34,488 bases of DNA. It comes from Desulfocapsa sp. (GTDB lineage Bacteria; Desulfobacterota; Desulfobulbia; Desulfobulbales; Desulfocapsaceae). The stretch covers positions 1-34,488 of the forward strand of contig JAOZLM010000002.1 in the NCBI GenBank assembly GCA_029934815.1, read 5' to 3'. Positions 17,464-25,320 of this stretch are shown one piece after another. Below the pieces are notes generated by a model, which worked only from the letters and a program-made list of their open reading frames with translations, was not told the DNA's origin and did no database searches. The stretch's first letter is position 1. The number at the start of each line of letters is the position of its first letter. A program made the position numbers and the translations under genes.

Positions 17464-17481
17464 GCCTGCTATTTGGCAGGC
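17464..17481. other. Short perfect hairpin between tssG and clpV
   Basis: GCCTGC at 17464-17469 pairs with GCAGGC at 17476-17481 around a 6-nt loop, in the 88-nt gap between tssG and clpV. On the transcribed minus strand it is followed by AACAATTT, which is too poor in T for a strong intrinsic terminator. It could be an RNA-processing or stability element that uncouples clpV levels from the baseplate genes. Confidence 0.35.
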
Positions 17482-17501
17482 CGCTAAACACTCTGCAATT
17501 G

Positions 17502-18557
17502 CTATTGTACACTTGTTTCCTGCTGCTGGTTCTGGTGAGGGCTAAACAGATTGCTTTTTTCTCCTGTATCCTCACCAGAAAACAGCCAGCTATCAAGGCC
17601 AAGACCAGACCACTCTGCCGCACCAAGACAAACTGTTTGAGCCTGTTGTCCTGCCATGGTTACTTCTATATCATACTCCAGCGGGTCCACAACAAAAAGA
17701 TCTGTGAGTGTAACCAGTTTTTTATACAGGGCACTGCCAGGGAGAAAGGCCCGATAATCAGGTTCATCCAAAGGGCCAATCTTGATTCTGAATTTTCCCA
17801 TTCTGTCTTTGATTTCTTCACCAAGGAAACTGTCACTGCCAAGTCCTACAGCATTTGTTCCCAGCTGAATTCTCTGATCCGCAGGAATCTTGGCTTTACG
17901 CTCAAGACAACTGAGAATTTCAACAGGAAGATGCAAGGCATCACTCAATAATGTTTTCAACCCCACTGAAGATCGTGGCGCCTGGCTGAATAAGCCGATA
18001 TAGCGAAGCAAATCCTTCGGCTTGTCCACCTTTTCTCTGAATTCGGGTTCTCCCATACCCAGCAGACAAAAAAGGCGATCTATATGAGAGCTGTCTTCCT
18101 CTTCACTGATCTGTTGAAATTGTCGATATTTTAGCCAGCTTTGAAAGAAGAGCTGATACAGTCGTTGATGGATAATATCCAGAAAATCACGACTGGCAGA
18201 GGCATCATCTGATTTTTCATCCAGCAGTTCTTCAGTATAAAAAGTAGGTAGTGGCGATGAGGATCCGTATAAACTGAGAAACGTTGCCTCTATGTTAAAA
18301 CTATTCAGCTCATCTGCATCTATATGCTCTTCTATGGATTCAATATCGCTTGCTGGAAAGCCAAGGGATAAATGAGGCCTGATGTGCAGCTGTTTGTGGT
18401 CATAAGCGGCCGTTCCCTCTCCCGCGGGAGGAGCATTTAGAAAAAGACGCAGCAGTCTTATCACCTGAATAAAAGAGAAGTTTTCTCCTTCTTTTAACAG
18501 CGATAATTTAAGCTCCAGTTTTAAATCAGGGGACGTTCCCCTATCCGTGCCGGCCAT
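17502..18557 (-). CDS. tssG: TssG baseplate wedge protein
   Basis: A 351-aa protein of the TssG (ImpH/VasB) family. Family-like features include FSFIQVIRLLRLFL near residues 28-41, LRIRPHLSLGFPASDI-type sequence (here HIRPHLSLGFPASDIE) and SSPLPTFYTEELL near 101-113. The C-terminal region has LGTNAVGLGSDSFLGEEIKDRMGKFRIKIGPL. TssG pairs with two TssF and a TssE in the baseplate wedge. The ATG lies inside the end of tssF (37-nt overlap) and has AGGAGAG 8 nt upstream, so translation is coupled. The length fits the family. Confidence 0.95.
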   Translation of the reverse strand: MAGTDRGTSPDLKLELKLSLLKEGENFSFIQVIRLLRLFLNAPPAGEGTAAYDHKQLHIRPHLSLGFPASDIESIEEHIDADELNSFNIEATFLSLYGSSSPLPTFYTEELLDEKSDDASASRDFLDIIHQRLYQLFFQSWLKYRQFQQISEEEDSSHIDRLFCLLGMGEPEFREKVDKPKDLLRYIGLFSQAPRSSVGLKTLLSDALHLPVEILSCLERKAKIPADQRIQLGTNAVGLGSDSFLGEEIKDRMGKFRIKIGPLDEPDYRAFLPGSALYKKLVTLTDLFVVDPLEYDIEVTMAGQQAQTVCLGAAEWSGLGLDSWLFSGEDTGEKSNLFSPHQNQQQETSVQ

Positions 18558-20254
18558 GAAATAATCTCTCCTCTCAGGCTTTCTTTAAGGGTGAACCTGG
18601 TAAAGGAATTAAAGGTTGAATACACAGCAAGAAATTCGTTAAGGATTGACGCAAAAAGGTACAGATCGCCCTGACTGGCAAAATGATCATATCGTGCCTC
18701 AAGGTGAATTTCTCTGCCTCGCAGCATAATTCCGTTTACCAGCCTGTCTCCAGGGTTGGAGCGGATATTCTGTAGGCCATTGATCCGTTTCTGGTTGGCA
18801 AGCAGCGCAGTACGATCCTTGGTGTCTGGAAACAGGTACAGGCCAAGCAGTGTTCGCAGATTTTTAATATCCATAAGCGAAGTATAATTTAGCGAAAGAT
18901 GCCCCAGCAGTCTCCAGAGCAGGTTGTTTTCCAGCGGTGGCTGGGTTCCTGCTGTGGGAGTTGTAATGTTTGCAAATGTAATAAATTCAGGGGTGCTACT
19001 GGTAGGCTTGCAGATATCGCCCACCTGAATGCTGTCCGGTAGTACACCGTTCGTGCAGGTCAGCCCAATACTCAGTGTTTCAGGGGCAGGCGGCCCGTTT
19101 TGTTTCGGGTAGCTTACTGAAATATAGCTGTCTGTTACTCTCCGTGATGGGGATTTCTTCTGGCTGGTATTGTACACAGGGCCAGACACACCATTCTGGT
19201 TAAAATGATCAAAGTGCTGATATTCCCTTGCTGCGGCAGTTCCTTGTATATAGCCAGTGACGCTGTCAACAGAATAGACTTGAAAGTGGGTTGGGTTTGT
19301 AGTCGCTGGTCGTATCCTGTATTCACTCATGCGGTGATCAAGACGAACCGGATCAGCTTCATGGTTGAAAAGATTGAGAACCGGCGTCGCAAAGAGGACA
19401 AAATCTTTGGTGCGAATCCTGGGCATCTGGAAGGGGATTTCTTCCAGCTCAAAAGAGATTTCAAACTCTGTCCCTTCACCTCGATTAAACCATTCGTCAA
19501 GCCCGGTCAGGTCGAGAAAAAGAAAGTTTTCCGGCAGTGTGAAATACTCCTGTATAATACGATATCCCGGAAAAGAATTACCGGGGTACGGAAGAATTCC
19601 ATCTTCCATACCTAAGCCTACAGGCTGTAGCTTCTCTTTGTTTAAAGAAAATCCGGATTCCTGATCTTTTGCTTTAATTACTATACGGCGCAGGTAGTGA
19701 CGAAGGATGAAATATTTGTCACTGGCAGAGGAGTAGTCTCCAGCCAGATGAAAACGCAAATTTTTAAACTGTAGATTGTTAAGAGCCGTTCCCTTTGTTT
19801 CAAGTTTTATACGAATGGCTGATGCCATGCCTGGTGTTTCCACAAAAGCAACATCAAGGATTTGTATGGGCTGTACTTCAACTTCAAAACCGGTTTGAAA
19901 GAGACAGGTTGTTCCCTCAACAGGTACCGAGGCCAGCTGTACACCTTTCTTTATTGTTAATGATTGTTTTAGAGATGATTTTGGTTCAAATGCCACAATT
20001 GCAGCAGAAGGAAGGGGACGAAGATAATGCGGCCAGATAAGATGAATGAGGTCATGGATAATTTCCGGAAAATCATCATCAAGTTTTTCTCTGATAAGAC
20101 CTGTTAAAAAGGCCACACCCTCAAGCAGCCTTTCCACATCAGGGTCAGAAGAAGATCCACTGAGCATGGAAGCGATGGCTGGATGCGTTTCAGCAAACTC
20201 TGCTCCCAGATCACGTAGAGCAGCAAGTTCCTGAAGATAATAGTGGTTGAGCAT
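18521..20254 (-). CDS. tssF: TssF baseplate wedge protein
   Basis: A 577-aa TssF (ImpG/VasA) protein. It starts MLNHYYLQELAALRDLGAEF and continues with EFAETHPAIASMLSGSSSDPDVERLLEG-type sequence, the hallmark N-terminus of the family. LTGLIREKLDDDFPEIIHDL and the segment with IWPHYLRPLPSAAIVAFEP follow. The C-terminus (ASQGDLYLFASILNEFLAVY, then FTRFTL) is also typical. TssF is the main wedge subunit of the T6SS baseplate, with TssG, TssE and TssK. The Shine-Dalgarno site is weak. The gene is 174 nt from tssE, and the gap contains an inverted-repeat element, the largest break in the baseplate gene block. Confidence 0.96.
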   Translation of the reverse strand: MLNHYYLQELAALRDLGAEFAETHPAIASMLSGSSSDPDVERLLEGVAFLTGLIREKLDDDFPEIIHDLIHLIWPHYLRPLPSAAIVAFEPKSSLKQSLTIKKGVQLASVPVEGTTCLFQTGFEVEVQPIQILDVAFVETPGMASAIRIKLETKGTALNNLQFKNLRFHLAGDYSSASDKYFILRHYLRRIVIKAKDQESGFSLNKEKLQPVGLGMEDGILPYPGNSFPGYRIIQEYFTLPENFLFLDLTGLDEWFNRGEGTEFEISFELEEIPFQMPRIRTKDFVLFATPVLNLFNHEADPVRLDHRMSEYRIRPATTNPTHFQVYSVDSVTGYIQGTAAAREYQHFDHFNQNGVSGPVYNTSQKKSPSRRVTDSYISVSYPKQNGPPAPETLSIGLTCTNGVLPDSIQVGDICKPTSSTPEFITFANITTPTAGTQPPLENNLLWRLLGHLSLNYTSLMDIKNLRTLLGLYLFPDTKDRTALLANQKRINGLQNIRSNPGDRLVNGIMLRGREIHLEARYDHFASQGDLYLFASILNEFLAVYSTFNSFTRFTLKESLRGEIISWPARIGERPLI

Positions 20255-20323
20255 TGATTATCTTTTGGTTATTTTTTGTTACTATTCAGCGTACCCTTCG
20301 TAACTTGGGTAAACTTGAAACCG

Positions 20324-20428
20324 TAACTGTTCAGAAGTGCTCAGGTTCGTTCAGGCTGGTCGTCGTAGTGTACGATTTTGTACATGAGGCGACCAGATCG
20401 GACGAAAATGGGTGCTTCTGAATAGTTA
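20324..20428. repeat. Inverted-repeat (MITE/REP-like) element in the tssF-tssE gap
   Basis: TAACTGTTCAGAAGTGC at 20324-20340 is an imperfect inverted match (14 of 17) to GTGCTTCTGAATAGTTA at 20412-20428. Inside is a second hairpin: CTGGTCG (20356-20362) with CGACCAG (20390-20396), and TGTAC (20369-20373) with GTACA (20380-20384). The element ends exactly at the tssE stop codon. It has no coding capacity and looks like a small non-autonomous repeat. In RNA it could form a strong structure between tssE and tssF and influence their relative expression. Confidence 0.6.
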
Positions 20429-20842
20429 TTATTTTTTTATGCTTATCTTGCCGTCAGAATCCAAAAGGCTTTCAAACAGGACTGAGGTATTTGAATCTGA
20501 GGCAGCAAGTTTCGCAAAAATCTGAAATTTTACTGCCAGGCGATCTTCTTCCTGAGGAGTAAATGCCACCCTTACAGCACGCAGCCTTGGTTCAAACTGC
20601 GTGATTGTCTGTTTGATCGCTCTTTCAAAACCACGCAGTGACTGTGGATAGTCAGTGAGAAACTCTGTGAAGTCAGGAGTACCATACTCTTCTGCGATAA
20701 GAACATTTCCCTGTCGGGTATTGAGGATCTGTTTCAAGTGATCCTGAATGGAGTCAATCACCCTTGACTGATCCTCGCTTTCCCGGCGGAGTGGATCCTG
20801 CTCTTTTAGTCGAATACGCTCTAATAACCTGGCTTCCCGCAT
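20429..20842 (-). CDS. tssE: TssE baseplate protein (gp25-like)
   Basis: A 137-aa gp25/lysozyme-like baseplate protein without lysozyme activity. It has the family arrangement: an N-terminal helix ending in LKQILNTRQGNVLIAEEYGT, PDFTEF, a middle helix (FERAIKQTITQFEPRL), then RAVRVAF and a C-terminal strand region (LAVKFQIFAKL). The motif after RQGN (usually YGxPD) is present as YGTPD near residues 53-57. The start has GGAG about 10 nt upstream. It lies 53 nt after hcp and before the inverted-repeat gap and tssF. TssE links the wedge to the sheath base. Confidence 0.95.
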   Translation of the reverse strand: MREARLLERIRLKEQDPLRRESEDQSRVIDSIQDHLKQILNTRQGNVLIAEEYGTPDFTEFLTDYPQSLRGFERAIKQTITQFEPRLRAVRVAFTPQEEDRLAVKFQIFAKLAASDSNTSVLFESLLDSDGKISIKK

Positions 20843-20895
20843 AAATCAGTTACTCCGTTTCAACTTGTGAGAAATGCGGGGCAGGTGGCAACGCA

Positions 20896-21384
20896 TTATA
20901 CGTTTGGAGCTTCCCAATCGTCCTCAGCTGTAATACCACCATCCATCCAGGTCCAGATAATCTTCTGGTAGCAGAAAGAAACATGCTCTCTTTCCTTATG
21001 TTGCATATTCTCAGGATATTTATTGTTCAGCATTTCCATTTTAATTCTTGAGATAGAAGCATTTACTAATTCAATGGTGTAATGCTGCACTTCTTTACCC
21101 GTTGCGGAAGGTTGCCAACACTCGAGCTTGAGCTCTGGAATATTCTCATTAGTGACCATGGCATTGTAGAGCAGCGGCGTGGACTTATCAATTTCTTTAG
21201 TAATAGTAAGAGGACCGTGTTGTCTTTTGCCGGTGGGGAGGCCTGATGCGGCATCCCTTGGCGATTTCACTTCCTGATCAAAGGCAATGACAGCAATGGT
21301 ATCTTCACGGCCAGCCTGAGTTACAGATCCCATGATATCGCCCTGAGTTTCTCCTTTGAGTGTCAGGTATGCATTTAGTGCCAT
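20896..21384 (-). CDS. hcp: Hcp tube protein (TssD)
   Basis: A 162-aa Hcp. Visible family features are MALNAYLTLKGETQGDI at the start, GSVTQAGREDTIAVIAFDQEV, the stretch HGPLTITKEIDKSTPLLYNA, then ISRIKMEMLN and HVSFCYQKIIWTWMDGGITA-type C-terminal sequence. Hcp hexamers stack to form the inner tube that carries effectors and is propelled by the sheath. The AGGAGA ribosome site lies 9 nt before the ATG, consistent with high expression. It sits 60 nt after tssC. No C-terminal toxin extension is present. Confidence 0.97.
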   Translation of the reverse strand: MALNAYLTLKGETQGDIMGSVTQAGREDTIAVIAFDQEVKSPRDAASGLPTGKRQHGPLTITKEIDKSTPLLYNAMVTNENIPELKLECWQPSATGKEVQHYTIELVNASISRIKMEMLNNKYPENMQHKEREHVSFCYQKIIWTWMDGGITAEDDWEAPNV

Positions 21385-21444
21385 TTGAGTTTGTCTCCTT
21401 ATGTTATGATGATGTTTCGAACGTCTTCATCTACTTCACAAAAA

Positions 21445-22932
21445 TTATGTTTTATCCAGTTTTCCTACCAGAGAGAGGGTGAAAGAAGCGCCCATATATT
21501 TAAAATGAGGCCTTACTTTCAGACCAACTTTATACCAGCCCGGTTCACCTTCAACTGAATCTACGGTTACTTCAGCCATTCTAAGTGGTCTGCGACTTCT
21601 GGCACTGGCTGAAGGGTTATCCATTTCTGTTACATATTGACCAATCCACTTATTCAGCTCAAGTTCCAGATCACTTTTCTCTTTCCAGGAACCTATATTC
21701 TCTCTTTGTAATACTTTGAGGTAGTGGGCTAAGCGATTGATTACAAACATGTACGGTAATTGCAGGCCAAGTTTGTAATTGAGCTCAGCTTCTTTACCTT
21801 CTTTGGAAATGCCAAAGGTTTTAGCTTTTTGAACAGAATTTGCAGAGAAAAATGCTGCATTATCGCTGTTTTTCCGCATGGTGAGACCGATAAAACCTTC
21901 CTCGGCCAGTTCAAACTCTTTTCGTTCTGAAACCAGTACTTCGGTGGGGATTTTTGTCTGGGTTGCACCCATGGAATCGTACTGATGCAATTTCAGATCT
22001 TCAACTGCGCCACCACCCTGAGGGCCTATGATATTTGCACACCAGCGGTATTTTGCAAAACTCTCTGTGAGTCTGGTAGCAAAGGCAAAGGCTGCATTAC
22101 CCCAGAGATATTTGTTATGACTACCCGCAACATTCTCTTCGTAATCAAAAGTTTTAATGGGGTCACTCTCAGCTCCATACGGTAAACGCAGGAGAAAGCG
22201 AGGCATGGTAAGACCTATATAACGTGCGTCTTCTGATTCACGGAACGCCTGCCACTTTAAATATTTAGGGCCTTCAAAGATCGATTTGAGATCTTTCAGA
22301 TTTGGCAGTTCGTTAAAATCCTCAATATCAAAAAACTGTGGGCCGGCTGCTGCAATAAAAGGCGCATGAGCCATCGCTGCAACACTTGCAATACTTTGCA
22401 GCAGCTTAATATCCTGAGGGCCCGGGCCAAAATCATAATTACCAATCATGGCCGCATAGGGCTGGCCACCAAACTGGCCAAATTCTGCTGTGTAGGCCGT
22501 TTTGTAGAGGCCTGATTTGGGGATCTCCGGTGAATCTTCAAAATCATCAAGCAGATCTTCTTTGCTGATATTCACCATCTCAAGTTTGATGTTCTCACGA
22601 AAATCTGTGTTATCAATCAGGTATTTCGTGGAACGCCAGGCAGATTCGAGTTTTTGAAAATCTTCATGATGCATAATAGCATCCACCTGCAGACCGACCT
22701 TCTTGTCAATCTCAGCAATCATTTCATCAACCACAGCTTTGGTGACTTTATCAACACCTTTGCCTGGTTCTATCAACTGGGCAATTAGGGCTTCAACCCC
22801 TTTTTTAGCCATGCCATACGCTTCATCGGCTGGCTTTAATTTGGTCGCCTGGGTAATTTCTTCGAGCAGGGATATGGATTCTTCCAGAACCTCTTCCTTG
22901 CCTTGAGCAACTTGTTCCTGTTCTTCGGCCAT
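21445..22932 (-). CDS. tssC: TssC large sheath subunit
   Basis: A 495-aa TssC (VipB/ImpC) protein. Seen are LLEEITQATKLKP in the N-terminal helix, HEDFQKLESAWRSTKYLIDN near residue 90, the conserved PRFLLRLPYGAESDPIKTFD, WGNAAFAFATRLTESFAKYRWCANIIGPQGGG, and the C-terminal RPHFKYMGASFTLSLVGKLD. The length is normal for the family. It forms the contractile sheath with TssB. A TAGGAGAG sequence serves as both the tssB stop and the ribosome site, with 9 nt between the genes, so TssB and TssC are made together. A second, fused sheath-like gene lies at 3098-4663. Confidence 0.97.
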   Translation of the reverse strand: MAEEQEQVAQGKEEVLEESISLLEEITQATKLKPADEAYGMAKKGVEALIAQLIEPGKGVDKVTKAVVDEMIAEIDKKVGLQVDAIMHHEDFQKLESAWRSTKYLIDNTDFRENIKLEMVNISKEDLLDDFEDSPEIPKSGLYKTAYTAEFGQFGGQPYAAMIGNYDFGPGPQDIKLLQSIASVAAMAHAPFIAAAGPQFFDIEDFNELPNLKDLKSIFEGPKYLKWQAFRESEDARYIGLTMPRFLLRLPYGAESDPIKTFDYEENVAGSHNKYLWGNAAFAFATRLTESFAKYRWCANIIGPQGGGAVEDLKLHQYDSMGATQTKIPTEVLVSERKEFELAEEGFIGLTMRKNSDNAAFFSANSVQKAKTFGISKEGKEAELNYKLGLQLPYMFVINRLAHYLKVLQRENIGSWKEKSDLELELNKWIGQYVTEMDNPSASARSRRPLRMAEVTVDSVEGEPGWYKVGLKVRPHFKYMGASFTLSLVGKLDKT

Positions 22933-22941
22933 GGTTCTCTC

Positions 22942-23430
22942 CTATTTATCCTCGACGCCGAGTTCTTTCAGCAGTTGATCTTTTGATTCGTCATCTTTAA
23001 CAAGAGTTTGGATTTTCTTGCGAAACTCCGGAACATTTGAAAGAGGTCCTTTCAAAGCTGTTAAGGCCTGGCGGAGTTCCATAAGTTTTTTCAGTTCCGG
23101 GCTGTTCTCTGCTATTGCGTCAGGGTTGAAATCTTTCAGAGATTCAAAGGCAAGTTTAACAGCCATCTCTTCGTCAGGATTGTCTGAAAGTTTGTTGGGA
23201 ACGGTCATGTTCAGATTGAGATTCTGCTCTTTCATCACATCGTTGAAGTTGTCTTTGTCGACATTAATTGGCTCTCTGTCTTCAACCGCTCTGTCGTCTT
23301 CTCTTTGGGTGAAATCACCCATGATGAGCATTTTTAACGGAAGTTCTACCTCTTCCTGGGCATCCCCGGTTGCAGGACGATAGACAATATTGACTCGTTC
23401 CTTTGGAGCTACCGAACCTTCCTTTGCCAT
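22942..23430 (-). CDS. tssB: TssB small sheath subunit
   Basis: A 162-aa TssB (VipA/ImpB). It starts MAKEGSVAPKERVNIVYRPA, then has VELPLKMLIMGDFTQRED, INVDKDNFNDVMKEQNLNLN, FESLKDFNPDAIAENSPELK and a C-terminal helix (FRKKIQTLVKDDESKDQLL), all typical of the family. It pairs with TssC to build the sheath around Hcp. The ribosome site is AGAGG, 8 nt before the ATG. Upstream is a 282-nt gap with a repeat element and a possible promoter, so tssB may begin its own transcript (tssB-tssC-hcp) within the larger series. Confidence 0.97.
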   Translation of the reverse strand: MAKEGSVAPKERVNIVYRPATGDAQEEVELPLKMLIMGDFTQREDDRAVEDREPINVDKDNFNDVMKEQNLNLNMTVPNKLSDNPDEEMAVKLAFESLKDFNPDAIAENSPELKKLMELRQALTALKGPLSNVPEFRKKIQTLVKDDESKDQLLKELGVEDK

Positions 23431-23467
23431 GATTTGCCTCTATTGTTAAATTGATGGTTGTTAAAAC

Positions 23468-23602
23468 TGATGGATTCGTAAAAAGAAACCATGCGCCAAG
23501 TCCGTCATTCCGGACTCGATCCGGAATCTTGTGGTTACAGCAACTTTTAGGTTCCGGATCAAGTCCGGAATGACAGCACTGGAGCTTTTTACGAACTCAT
23601 CA
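23468..23602. repeat. Inverted-repeat (MITE-like) element upstream of tssB
   Basis: TGATGGATTCGTAAAAAG (23468-23485) is inverted against CTTTTTACGAACTCATCA (23585-23602), 16 of 18 matching, giving a 135-bp element with terminal repeats. Inside are two inverted copies (23504-23528 and 23552-23574) of a unit that is itself palindromic, ATTCCGGA...TCCGGAAT. There is no open reading frame, so it is probably a non-autonomous mobile element or REP-type repeat. End-like motifs also occur at 1932 and 3021, and the inner palindrome recurs at 33967. Confidence 0.75.
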
Positions 23603-23604
23603 AA

Positions 23605-23633
23605 TTTGTATCAATATAAAATGTTTATATCAA
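23605..23633 (-). promoter_or_regulatory. Possible sigma70-type promoter upstream of tssB
   Basis: On the minus strand TTGATA (23628-23633, five of six to the -35 consensus) is followed after 17 bp by TACAAA (23605-23610, four of six to the -10). It is AT-rich and sits just outside the repeat element, so transcripts would cross the element before tssB. This is weak evidence for an internal promoter supplying sheath and tube proteins. Confidence 0.3.
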
Positions 23634-23712
23634 GTAGTTTGTTATAAAAACGCTATTTAACGTATCCCCTAAACAGTTGATATGATGAAGAGTTGTGTGC
23701 GGTAAGTTTGTG

Positions 23713-25320
23713 TCAGGACGATATCCTTATCGCTTCCGCCGAATCTAACCCGGCTATTTTATCAAGTAGTTCCGGACCTCGTTCTTTGAATACTTTTGAA
23801 GAGATCTTCTTTAAACAGTGGTAAAAAGTTCTGTAAATAGTCAGTGCCTGTGCGGGATCCCACTGGTCAAGATTGTAATATTGCGCTTCACGGGTCAGTG
23901 TTTCGCAATGAGAAAGAGCTATTTCAGTTTTTTTCCCGCCAATCAGTATTTGCACAAGGACCAGGCGCCACTGCATAGCTTCTCTTGCTGAATGTGCGTT
24001 ATGAATCCCAGTTTGGAGAAGCTCAACAGCTTCCGGCAGTTTTCGTTCTTTTACGAGCTCTCCAGCCAGTTGGATGGCATCAGTCAGTCGTTTTGCTTCC
24101 TCTGGTGAACCTTCACTACTGCTAAAACCTGAAGCCAGATCCACGGAGTTTCCTCCTCCCAGGCTCTGACACCATTCCTGCGTTTCTTCATCCGCAAAAG
24201 CTAAACCGTCGGCAAATTGCAAATTGCTGAGACCGGGCATTCTGACCATAAATGTTGCTGTCTCCTGGCACACAGCGTCATACGCTTTTTCATAGGAGGG
24301 GCCAAGGCGCTCAAGACCATTTGCGCAGTAGCGCTGGAGATCAAGCCAGAAGATATATTGTGCAAAATGGGTTTCTGCGGCGATAACAAGGTTTTGCCAA
24401 TCACCCCGGGAAGTAAGATCTTGCAGTATAGTAATAATATGCGGTTCCGGCGGGGGAATGATTGTTCTGTTATCCACGGCCTGAGGAGGACTATCTAGAT
24501 CTGACCAGATTGCTGTGCGCAGAGAGCGGTGCCCGAGCGGATTTGCCGGATTATGCTCTACCAGACTAAGTGCTGCCCGTTTGATATTTTCATTATGGGA
24601 CTGAATGGCTTTTACTGCGTCATCACTTGACTCGACGGGATGTTGAATAATCGGTTCCGGGGCTGGAGGTGGTGGCTGGGTTACAGGATTTGTAGCTGCT
24701 GCAGGTTGTTCAACCACAGGCGCGGTCTTTGTTTCCGGAACTTGCGTCTGTTGTTCTTGCGGTTCTGCTGCTCCGTTTTCTTCATTAACGGGCAGAGCCT
24801 TAACAACACGGGCTAACATGGATATGGCAGGAGGATCCGGAAAAAGATCCTGAAACAATTGCTTCAGCTGATCACAGTCAGTAAGGAGTTTTTCTTTGGT
24901 CGATTTGTCAACGGACTCAAGAGTAAGCATCTCAAGGGCTGTTGCGCTCTTTTCCACCCACCAGTCAGCAGCTGCAACTCTGCCCCGCATTCGTTTCTTT
25001 TTGGGAAACATGGTGTCCCAGAATGTCTCCAGCAGGTCCTTGAAAACCTGCATGCCTGTCACCAGTCCGGCAAGATCATCAATATAAATTCTGGAAACGG
25101 CAAAGTAACTTCCCACCAGCAGATCTTTGCTTTCTTCTGTTAAGATTTTTTCCGCAAGGTCGCTTACTCGCTGCCAGTTTGTCTCTCCAACAGCGGTTGG
25201 GGAGCCAAGTTTATCTATTTCAGCCTGCAGCTCTTCAAATGCCGGCTCGTAGCGGGTATCAGTTCCGGCTGGAGAATCTTCACTTATAAATGTTTTTCCG
25301 ATTCTTATTTCATCCATCAT
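23713..25320 (-). CDS. tssA: TssA, baseplate-to-tail assembly protein (VasJ-type C-terminus)
   Basis: A 535-aa TssA. Residues 15-140 match the ImpA N-terminal domain (SDLAEKILTEESKDLLVGSY, then LAGLVTGMQVFKDLLETFWD, MFPKKKRMRGRVAAADWWVE). A Pro/Gln/Ala-rich linker follows (about 190-235). The C-terminal half resembles the VasJ-type domain (FWLDLQRYCANGLERLG, then AMQWRLVLVQILIGGKKTEI and LDQWDPAQALTIYRTFYHCL). TssA guides tube and sheath polymerisation and sits at the baseplate or distal tail tip, depending on type. It overlaps the tssM stop by 4 nt (ATGA). Confidence 0.94.
   Translation of the reverse strand: MMDEIRIGKTFISEDSPAGTDTRYEPAFEELQAEIDKLGSPTAVGETNWQRVSDLAEKILTEESKDLLVGSYFAVSRIYIDDLAGLVTGMQVFKDLLETFWDTMFPKKKRMRGRVAAADWWVEKSATALEMLTLESVDKSTKEKLLTDCDQLKQLFQDLFPDPPAISMLARVVKALPVNEENGAAEPQEQQTQVPETKTAPVVEQPAAATNPVTQPPPPAPEPIIQHPVESSDDAVKAIQSHNENIKRAALSLVEHNPANPLGHRSLRTAIWSDLDSPPQAVDNRTIIPPPEPHIITILQDLTSRGDWQNLVIAAETHFAQYIFWLDLQRYCANGLERLGPSYEKAYDAVCQETATFMVRMPGLSNLQFADGLAFADEETQEWCQSLGGGNSVDLASGFSSSEGSPEEAKRLTDAIQLAGELVKERKLPEAVELLQTGIHNAHSAREAMQWRLVLVQILIGGKKTEIALSHCETLTREAQYYNLDQWDPAQALTIYRTFYHCLKKISSKVFKERGPELLDKIAGLDSAEAIRISS

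Noticed and set aside
17448..17951. 167-codon plus-strand open frame opposite the end of tssG
   Set aside because: It overlaps a well-supported gene, has no family resemblance and no ribosome site.
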